Both the position numbers and the translations under genes were made by a program. The notes under the pieces were generated by a model. That model searched no databases. It had not been told where the DNA came from and worked only from the letters and a program-made list of their open reading frames with translations. A stretch of 12,566 nucleotides of DNA from Actinomyces viscosus. Lineage in GTDB: Bacteria; Bacteroidota; Bacteroidia; Flavobacteriales_D; Crocinitomicaceae. The stretch lies in assembly GCA_943326975.2 (NCBI GenBank), contig CALPVI020000021.1, forward strand, positions 1-12,566, written 5' to 3'. Positions 7,989 to 12,566 of this stretch are shown here, one piece after another (within the stretch, counting starts at the first letter, position 1; each line of letters begins with the position of its first letter).

Positions 7989-8562
7989 TTAATTCTTCTA
8001 ATTGAATTTTTAGATTTCGTTTACCGTTTTGGATATAACTTTTCACTTTCATCAAAGGAAGATTTAATTCTTCGCTGATCTGTTGGTATGATTTTTCTTG
8101 TAAATAGAAAAAATCAATGCATTGTTTCTGTTCGGGTTTTAAGTTTTCCAATGCACTTTCTAATAATTCAATTTTTTGTTCTTTAACATGTGAATCATTG
8201 TCTGAAATGTCAATTATTCCATGAGGAAATTCTTCTACTAAAATTTCTTTCCCTTTTTTACGTAATAATTGAAATGCTTCATTTATCGTCACTCTATATA
8301 GCCATGGTTTAAAAAATTCGATTGTGTGTTTTTTTAACTTATTAGAAAGTTCTTCAAAGATTTTAGAGGTAATTTCTTCAGCTGCAGAAGTATTTTTTAA
8401 ATATTTTAAAGCAACACCCATTACTAGATGACTATAACGTTCATATAATATGCCAATACAAAGAGAATCTTCTTCTTTTTGAAACAAAGAGATTAATTCT
8501 TCATCTGAATATTGTTTATATTTTTTTCTTCTGAACTTAAACATCTTATTGAATAGATACAT
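7966..8562 (-). CDS. ECF-type RNA polymerase sigma factor
   Basis: A 198-residue sigma-70 family factor of the extracytoplasmic-function group. Region 2 spans about 20-104: Y-S-D-E-E-L-I-S-L-F, then Y-E-R-Y-S-H-L-V-M-G-V-A-L-K-Y-L, A-A-E-E-I-T-S-K-I-F and the -10-recognition segment F-K-P-W-L-Y-R-V-T-I-N. Region 4 spans 133-186, with L-K-P-E-Q-K-Q-C-I-D-F-F-Y-L and the helix-turn-helix S-Y-Q-Q-I-S-E-E-L-N-L-P-L-M-K-V-K-S-Y-I. The two domains are joined by a short acidic linker, and there is no region 1 or 3, as expected. It is the first gene of a two-gene unit with the TPR membrane protein, which probably holds it inactive until an envelope signal arrives. A second Met at residue 7 is an alternative start. 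Its target promoters cannot be deduced. Confidence 0.92.
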   Translation of the reverse strand: MYLFNKMFKFRRKKYKQYSDEELISLFQKEEDSLCIGILYERYSHLVMGVALKYLKNTSAAEEITSKIFEELSNKLKKHTIEFFKPWLYRVTINEAFQLLRKKGKEILVEEFPHGIIDISDNDSHVKEQKIELLESALENLKPEQKQCIDFFYLQEKSYQQISEELNLPLMKVKSYIQNGKRNLKIQLEELNEFKNEK

Positions 8563-8605
8563 CTAAACTACATAATCCATAAAAAGAAATACATTTTTTT
8601 AAAAA

Positions 8606-8636
8606 GAAAAATAGTTTTAATCAATAATAACCTAAA
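8606..8636 (-). promoter_or_regulatory. Weak candidate promoter of the sigma factor gene
   Basis: On the minus strand TATTTTTC at 8613-8606 matches TAnnTTTG except for the last base. TTTA lies 19 nt upstream at 8636-8633. The leader would be about 35 nt. Both elements are imperfect and the region is very AT-rich, so chance similarity is possible. Confidence 0.25.
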
Positions 8637-8646
8637 TAGGGTTATT
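8626..8646. repeat. Inverted repeat between the divergent sigma factor and pfkA genes
   Basis: AATAACC at 8626-8632 pairs with GGTTATT at 8640-8646 across a 7-nt centre. The centre itself adds TA/TA pairing if one G bulges. A T-run follows on the plus strand, so it looks like a small terminator, but no plus-strand transcript is expected to end here. It overlaps the weak -33 position of the sigma gene, so an operator is an alternative. Confidence 0.4.
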
Positions 8647-8719
8647 TTTTTAATAAAATAAAACTTATATTTAAGAAATGAAACCTTTTAAATGATTACA
8701 ATTATCTAATTCTTGAATT

Positions 8720-9691
8720 ATGAAAAAAATCGCATTAATTACATCTGGGGGTGATTCACCGGGAATGAATGCTTGTGTTCGTGCAGTCGTTAAAACGTGT
8801 TTGAATTATTCGATTGTTCCATTTGGTATTTACGATGGGTTTCAAGGTATGATTGAGCGAAGAGGTTATGAAATGAGCTATGTTGATGTGGATAATATAA
8901 TTCACAGAGGTGGAACGATTTTAGGAACTGCAAGAAGCAAAGAATTTAGAGAGATTGACGGAAGAAAAAAAGCAATTCAATTTTTACAAGATGAAAAAGT
9001 TGATGGTTTAATAGTGATAGGTGGAGATGGTTCATTTACAGGAGCTTATCAGTTAGGTTTAGAAATGAGTATTCCGATTATAGGCATCCCTGGAACGATT
9101 GATAATGATATTTATGGAACTGATCATACTATTGGTTATGATACAGCATTGAATACAGTCACAGAAGCTGTAGATAAAATAAGAGATACAGCTGCAAGTC
9201 ATCATCGAATTTTTTTTATTGAGGTGATGGGAAGAGATGCAGGGTTTATTGCATTAAATTCTGCAATTTCATCAGGTGCTGAAAATGTTTTGATACCTGA
9301 AAAACACATGGATATTGAAAAGTTGGTAAAAGATATCAAGGCGCAGAATAAAGGGAGAAGAGGTTCAATTATAATGGTGGCAGAAGGTGACGAATGGGGA
9401 GGTGCGATTGAATTAATGGAAAAAGTAAAGCCATTTTTGCCAGATTTTGATTTACGTTGTTCAATTTTAGGACACATTCAACGTGGTGGAAATCCTTCCG
9501 CTTTAGATAGAATAATCGCAACTCGAATGGGGTCTTATGCGGTCGAATTGTTAAAGGATGGAAAAACAAATTTAATGATAGGGACATCTGGAGAAAGCTT
9601 AGTAACTTGTTCAATTGAGCAAGGCATCAAAGAAAATTCAATTCCTAACCTTAGTAATATTAAATTATTAGCAAAGTTGAGAACGAAGTAA
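8720..9691 (+). CDS. pfkA: ATP-dependent 6-phosphofructokinase
   Basis: Cytoplasmic glycolytic enzyme converting fructose 6-phosphate and ATP to fructose 1,6-bisphosphate. At 323 residues it matches the bacterial PfkA length (about 320). Motifs: the ATP site T-S-G-G-D-S-P-G-M-N-A at 8-18; G-G-D-G-S at 101-105, where Gly104 indicates ATP rather than pyrophosphate as donor; the catalytic P-G-T-I-D-N-D at 124-130 with Asp128 as proposed base; the substrate-binding M-G-R-D-A-G-F at 170-176; and L-G-H-I-Q-R-G-G at 250-257. The ATG at 8720 begins M-K-K-I-A-L-I-T-S-G-G-D, the usual N-terminus. It is divergent from the sigma gene and lies 51 nt upstream of the methyltransferase gene in the same direction; the methyltransferase seems to have its own promoter. 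No good -7 box is visible upstream of pfkA. Confidence 0.97.
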   Translation: MKKIALITSGGDSPGMNACVRAVVKTCLNYSIVPFGIYDGFQGMIERRGYEMSYVDVDNIIHRGGTILGTARSKEFREIDGRKKAIQFLQDEKVDGLIVIGGDGSFTGAYQLGLEMSIPIIGIPGTIDNDIYGTDHTIGYDTALNTVTEAVDKIRDTAASHHRIFFIEVMGRDAGFIALNSAISSGAENVLIPEKHMDIEKLVKDIKAQNKGRRGSIIMVAEGDEWGGAIELMEKVKPFLPDFDLRCSILGHIQRGGNPSALDRIIATRMGSYAVELLKDGKTNLMIGTSGESLVTCSIEQGIKENSIPNLSNIKLLAKLRTK

Positions 9692-9695
9692 ATGA

Positions 9696-9724
9696 TTTAA
9701 ATTTAATTCGAATCTTTACCTTTG
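9696..9724 (+). promoter_or_regulatory. Putative promoter of the O-methyltransferase gene
   Basis: TACCTTTG at 9717-9724 is an exact match to the Bacteroidota -7 consensus. The -33 element is poor: TTTA at 9696-9699, with a 17-nt spacer. Only 18 nt separate the -7 box from the ATG at 9743, so the leader would be about 11-13 nt. Confidence 0.5.
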
Positions 9725-9742
9725 TCCAGCAATTGATACTTT

Positions 9743-10384
9743 ATGGAATTTATATCTCAAGAAATAGACGATTATGTTTGTTACCATTCAGATGATGAGT
9801 CTGATATATTAAAATCATTAAACAGAGAAACGCACGTTAAAGTAATAAATCCAAGAATGTTGAGCGGACATTACCAAGGAAGGGTTTTAAGTATGTTTTC
9901 TAAAATGATTCAACCAAAACGAATTTTAGAATTAGGAACTTACACAGGTTACTCTGCTTTGTGTTTAGCGGAGGGATTAGCTGAAGATGGATTAGTGATA
10001 ACGGTGGATGTAAACCCTGAATTAGAGGAAATGGTAGATAGATACATTCAACAATCTCCATTTAAAGGGAAAATCCAACAAATTATAGGTGATGGAATGG
10101 ATGTTGTTCCTAAATTAGAAGAGCAATTTGATATTGTCTTTATAGATGCTGATAAACGAAATTATGCTGCTTATTACGACTTAGTTTTTGACAAAGTGAG
10201 AAACGGCGGATACATTATTTCAGACAACGTTTTATGGTCTGGTAAAGTAACTCAAGATTATGAAAAATCGGATTTAGATACTAAAATTTTGAAAGATTAT
10301 AATTTGAAAATACAAAATGATGATCGAGTAGAAAATATTTTGCTTCCTATTCGTGATGGATTAATGGTTGCCAGAAAGAAATAA
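9743..10384 (+). CDS. SAM-dependent O-methyltransferase (CCoAOMT/COMT-like, Methyltransf_3 family)
   Basis: A 213-residue class I methyltransferase, normal length for bacterial members of the caffeoyl-CoA/catechol O-methyltransferase family. The SAM-binding motif L-E-L-G-T-Y-T-G-Y-S-A is at 62-72, followed by the acidic V-D-V-N-P-E at 88-93, I-G-D-G at 115-118 and D-I-V-F-I-D-A-D-K-R-N-Y at 130-141. G-G-Y-I-I-S-D-N-V-L-W-S-G is at 155-167. Asp135, Asp161 and Asn162 match the divalent-metal ligands of the family. The likely reaction is methylation of a catechol-type hydroxyl, but small bacterial members are poorly characterised and the substrate cannot be named. The gene follows pfkA by 51 nt and ends just before a strong terminator. 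Its convergent neighbour is in aromatic amino-acid breakdown, which is suggestive at most. Confidence 0.9.
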   Translation: MEFISQEIDDYVCYHSDDESDILKSLNRETHVKVINPRMLSGHYQGRVLSMFSKMIQPKRILELGTYTGYSALCLAEGLAEDGLVITVDVNPELEEMVDRYIQQSPFKGKIQQIIGDGMDVVPKLEEQFDIVFIDADKRNYAAYYDLVFDKVRNGGYIISDNVLWSGKVTQDYEKSDLDTKILKDYNLKIQNDDRVENILLPIRDGLMVARKK

Positions 10385-10392
10385 GATTAAAT

Positions 10393-10429
10393 AAAAAATA
10401 GGTTGTTTTTTAAAGGCAACCTATTTTTT
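10393..10429. terminator. Bidirectional intrinsic terminator
   Basis: A perfect 13-bp stem pairs AAAAAATAGGTTG (10393-10405) with CAACCTATTTTTT (10417-10429), enclosing an 11-nt loop. The A-run and T-run at its ends give a U-tract on both strands. It lies between two convergent genes, 8 nt after the methyltransferase stop and 16 nt from the decarboxylase stop, so it should end both transcripts. Confidence 0.88.
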
Positions 10430-10445
10430 ATATAAAATTTGACGA

Positions 10446-11453
10446 TTATAAAAATAATTTCCTATCTAAATTCAACCATTCCAAAGTTGATGTAGAAAAT
10501 ATATTTGTTTGATCTTCAATGCTTAATTTACTTTCCTCGATGAATTTACCGAATTCTAAATCACCTAAAGGGAAAGGATAATCAGTTCCAAAACAAACAC
10601 GTTTACTGCCTTGCATTTTTAAAATGTATTCCAATGCGTCAATGTCATGTGTAATACAATCCACCCAAAATTTCCCAACATATTCTCTTGGATTAATTGG
10701 GTTGTCAATTGCAACTAAATCTGGTCTGCAATTAAAACCATGTTCAATTCTTCCTAAAGTTGGCAAAAAAGAACCACCAGCATGAGAAAAACAAACTCTT
10801 AAATTTGGTAAACGTTCTAAAATTCCTCCGAAAATCATTGAACATGCTGCACGTGAAGTTTCAGCTGGCATTCCAACTAACCATGGCAACCAGTATTTTT
10901 CCATGCTATTGAATCCCATCATTTGCCAAGGGTGAATCATTACAGCCATTCCTAAACGTTCACAAGCTTCAAAAATGGGAAAGAATTTTTCCTCACTTAA
11001 GTTTTCATCATTGATGTTTGAACCTATTTGAATTCCAACATGACCAATTGATTTTGCTCTTTCAAGTTCTTGAATGGCCAATTGAGGATCTTGCATTGGA
11101 ATTGTTGCCAATCCGATATAATTTTTTGGATATTTAGCAATTAAATCTGCAATATGATCATTTAAAAATTGAGAAGTTTGTAAACAATCAAGTGGTTTAG
11201 CATTGTAAGAAAACATAACGGGTATAGTACAAACTACTTGTACTTTCGTTTGAAAATCTTCATACTCAGTTGTTCTTATATCTTCATCCCAACAATTTTC
11301 TTTAATACGGCGGAAAAACTTTCCACCCTGCATCATGTCAGCAGTTTTATCTTCATTGTGATTTAAATAAATAAAATCCCCATAACCAAATTTTTTTGTC
11401 CAATCCGGCAAATGCTTTGGTATGATATGAGAATGCATATCGATTTTTAACAT
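10446..11453 (-). CDS. acmsd: 2-amino-3-carboxymuconate-6-semialdehyde decarboxylase (ACMSD)
   Basis: Zinc-dependent decarboxylase of the amidohydrolase superfamily (EC 4.1.1.45). It converts the unstable kynurenine-pathway intermediate ACMS to 2-aminomuconate semialdehyde, steering carbon to full catabolism and away from quinolinate. At 335 residues it is nearly the length of the human enzyme and resembles it closely throughout. The metal site reads H7-x-H9 in I-D-M-H-S-H, His174 in I-H-P-W and Asp291 in G-T-D-Y-P-F-P-L-G. His224 in F-S-H-A-G-G is the expected catalytic base, and Arg48/Arg49 and Arg235 are candidate substrate carboxylate binders. Other signatures are E-N-C-W-D at 52-56, P-V-M-F-S-Y at 78-83 and Y-W-L-P-W-L-V-G-M-P-A-E-T at 187-199. 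It stands alone here: no other kynurenine gene is in the window. It is divergent from hisS and has its own promoter. Confidence 0.93.
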   Translation of the reverse strand: MLKIDMHSHIIPKHLPDWTKKFGYGDFIYLNHNEDKTADMMQGGKFFRRIKENCWDEDIRTTEYEDFQTKVQVVCTIPVMFSYNAKPLDCLQTSQFLNDHIADLIAKYPKNYIGLATIPMQDPQLAIQELERAKSIGHVGIQIGSNINDENLSEEKFFPIFEACERLGMAVMIHPWQMMGFNSMEKYWLPWLVGMPAETSRAACSMIFGGILERLPNLRVCFSHAGGSFLPTLGRIEHGFNCRPDLVAIDNPINPREYVGKFWVDCITHDIDALEYILKMQGSKRVCFGTDYPFPLGDLEFGKFIEESKLSIEDQTNIFSTSTLEWLNLDRKLFL

Positions 11454-11501
11454 TCGTTTTAATTTTTTCCGTAAATATTGAGATTGTAATTATAGTTGCA
11501 C

Positions 11502-11518
11502 CAAATATACATTATTTG
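11502..11518. repeat. Inverted repeat over the ACMSD -7 element, candidate operator
   Basis: CAAATA (11502-11507) and TATTTG (11513-11518) form a 6-bp dyad around a 5-nt centre, covering the whole -7 box of the putative ACMSD promoter. A second, widely spaced pair (AATTATAG at 11488-11495 and CTATAATT at 11543-11550) brackets it. In AT-rich DNA such dyads arise easily by chance. Confidence 0.3.
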
Positions 11519-11532
11519 TGAGTAAATGAAAA
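11502..11532 (-). promoter_or_regulatory. Putative promoter of the ACMSD gene
   Basis: On the minus strand TATATTTG at 11509-11502 matches TAnnTTTG exactly, and TTTT at 11532-11529 lies 19 nt upstream, a one-base deviation from TTTG. Transcription would start near 11495 with a leader of about 42 nt. The -7 box is embedded in an inverted repeat at 11502-11518. Confidence 0.6.
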
Positions 11533-11554
11533 GAATTTAATTCTATAATTCGCA

Positions 11555-11585
11555 ATTGGCGTTTACAATTATCAGATTATCTTTG
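11555..11585 (+). promoter_or_regulatory. Putative promoter of hisS
   Basis: TATCTTTG at 11578-11585 is an exact -7 match, with ATTG at 11555-11558 exactly 19 nt upstream, one base from TTTG. This is the best promoter match in the window. The -7 box ends 18 nt before the ATG at 11604, predicting a very short leader of about 11-13 nt. Confidence 0.65.
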
Positions 11586-11603
11586 CAATATTAATTTTGT
11601 AAG

Positions 11604-12566
11604 ATGGCACAAAAACCAGCAATTCCGAAAGGGACTAGAGATTTTCTACCTGTTGAGGTAGCAAGACGAACGTATATTTTTGATACAATTAAAAATTCGT
11701 TTAAAAAATACGGCTTTGCTCCGATTGAAACTCCTTCATTTGAACTTTCTACGACATTGATGGGGAAATATGGAGAAGAAGGAGATCGTTTGATTTTTAG
11801 AATATTAAATTCTGGAGAAAAAATGAAAAAAGCTGATATAGAAGCGCTTCAATCTGATAATCTTCCTCGTTTTGCTAATTCTTTAGCTGAAAAAGCTTTA
11901 CGATATGATTTAACAGTTCCTTTTGCTCGTTTTGTGGTGCAACATCAAAATGATTTATCATTTCCTTTTAAACGATATCAAATTCAACCTGTATGGAGAG
12001 CAGATCGACCGCAACATGGTCGTTACCAAGAATTTTTTCAATGTGATGCTGATGTTGTAGGAAGTGATTCTTTGTTGTATGAAGTTGATTTTGTATTACT
12101 TTTTGATGAGGTGTTGACTGCATTAAAAGTTCCAGATTTTACAGTTAAAATTAATAACCGTAAAATTTTATCAGGTATTGCAGAAGTAAGTGGAGAGTCA
12201 GATAAATTAATTGATATCACGGTTGCAATTGATAAATTAGATAAGGTTGGAATAGAGGGTGTTGTAAAAGAGTTATTAGAAAAAGGAGTTTCTGAAAGTG
12301 CCATTTTAAAAATTCAACCATTGTTTTCTATTACAGGTTCAACCGAAGAACGTTTGCTTCAGATGAAATCATTTTTGGCAACAAGTGAAATTGGATTGAA
12401 AGGAATTGAAGAATTAGAATTTGTTTTACAGCAAGTGAATGAATTAGGTGTTCAACGTGCAACTATTGAATTTGATGTAACGCTTGCTCGTGGATTAAAT
12501 TATTACACTGGAGCTATTTTTGAAGTAAAAGCGAATGGTGTAAAAATGGGAAGTATCTGTGGAGGA
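11604..12566 (+). CDS. hisS: Histidyl-tRNA synthetase, 3' end beyond window
   Basis: Class II aminoacyl-tRNA synthetase charging tRNA-His. The first 321 codons are present, starting M-A-Q-K-P-A-I-P-K-G-T-R-D-F-L-P, the usual N-terminus. Motif 1 lies in the helix at about 20-45. The L-T-V-P-F-A-R-F segment is at 103-110, and motif 2 is R-Y-Q-I-Q-P-V-W-R-A-D-R-P, ending in F-F-Q-C-D-A-D, at 124-150. The HisRS-specific histidine-binding stretch A-R-G-L-N-Y-Y-T-G is at 295-303. The frame reaches S-I-C-G-G at the right edge, just before motif 3. The segment around 68-98 (S-G-E-K-M-K-K-A-D, then L-A-E-K-A-L-R-Y) between motif 1 and L-T-V-P-F is longer than in Escherichia coli and is, as I recall, typical of Bacteroidota. 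The gene reads out of the window on the plus strand. Confidence 0.96.
   Translation, partial: MAQKPAIPKGTRDFLPVEVARRTYIFDTIKNSFKKYGFAPIETPSFELSTTLMGKYGEEGDRLIFRILNSGEKMKKADIEALQSDNLPRFANSLAEKALRYDLTVPFARFVVQHQNDLSFPFKRYQIQPVWRADRPQHGRYQEFFQCDADVVGSDSLLYEVDFVLLFDEVLTALKVPDFTVKINNRKILSGIAEVSGESDKLIDITVAIDKLDKVGIEGVVKELLEKGVSESAILKIQPLFSITGSTEERLLQMKSFLATSEIGLKGIEELEFVLQQVNELGVQRATIEFDVTLARGLNYYTGAIFEVKANGVKMGSICGG

Noticed and set aside
9202..9614. Two minus-strand open frames inside pfkA
   Set aside because: Antisense to a fully conserved enzyme, with no domain or start context.
12038..12304. Minus-strand open frame inside hisS
   Set aside because: Ser/Thr-rich low-complexity translation, antisense to hisS; a shadow.

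Overview
The window is a low-GC, gene-dense stretch of a Bacteroidota chromosome, most likely from the order Flavobacteriales. The evidence is the protein families (a DUF1343/GH171 lipoprotein, a TPR-type HisKA_2 sensor kinase, the Bacteroidota form of HisS, a TPR 'DALEGW' membrane partner of an ECF sigma factor), several promoter elements of the Bacteroidota form TTTG-N19-TAnnTTTG, and the scarcity of Shine-Dalgarno sequences. The genus cannot be fixed from sequence reading alone. No gap between genes exceeds about 193 bases. I see no tRNA, rRNA, CRISPR array, insertion sequence or phage gene.

Layout. (1) 1-3728, minus strand: an apparent three-gene transcription unit. It holds a large conserved protein of unknown function, a WYL-domain transcription regulator, and a periplasmic-TPR sensor histidine kinase that runs off the left edge. 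A plausible promoter lies at 3805-3835. (2) 3922-6922: a divergent envelope pair. One gene is a DUF1343 lipoprotein (NamZ-like exo-N-acetylmuramidase, GH171); the other is a LolC/E-type ABC transporter permease with an enlarged periplasmic domain. Their starts lie on top of each other. (3) 6915-8562, minus strand: an ECF-type sigma factor overlapping by 23 nt a single-pass membrane TPR protein that is probably its anti-sigma partner. (4) 8720-10384, plus strand: ATP-dependent 6-phosphofructokinase and a SAM-dependent O-methyltransferase, ending at a strong bidirectional terminator. (5) 10446-11453, minus strand: 2-amino-3-carboxymuconate-6-semialdehyde decarboxylase of the kynurenine pathway. 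(6) 11604 to the right edge: histidyl-tRNA synthetase, cut off before motif 3.

The right half is ordinary housekeeping and metabolism. The left half is richer in sensing and envelope functions: two separate membrane-to-transcription circuits (WYL plus kinase; ECF sigma plus TPR membrane protein) flank an envelope hydrolase/permease pair. No clearly new defence or mobile system is visible. The best candidate for undescribed biology is the leftmost unit, where a widely conserved but functionally unexplained protein is tied to a WYL regulator and a sensor kinase.
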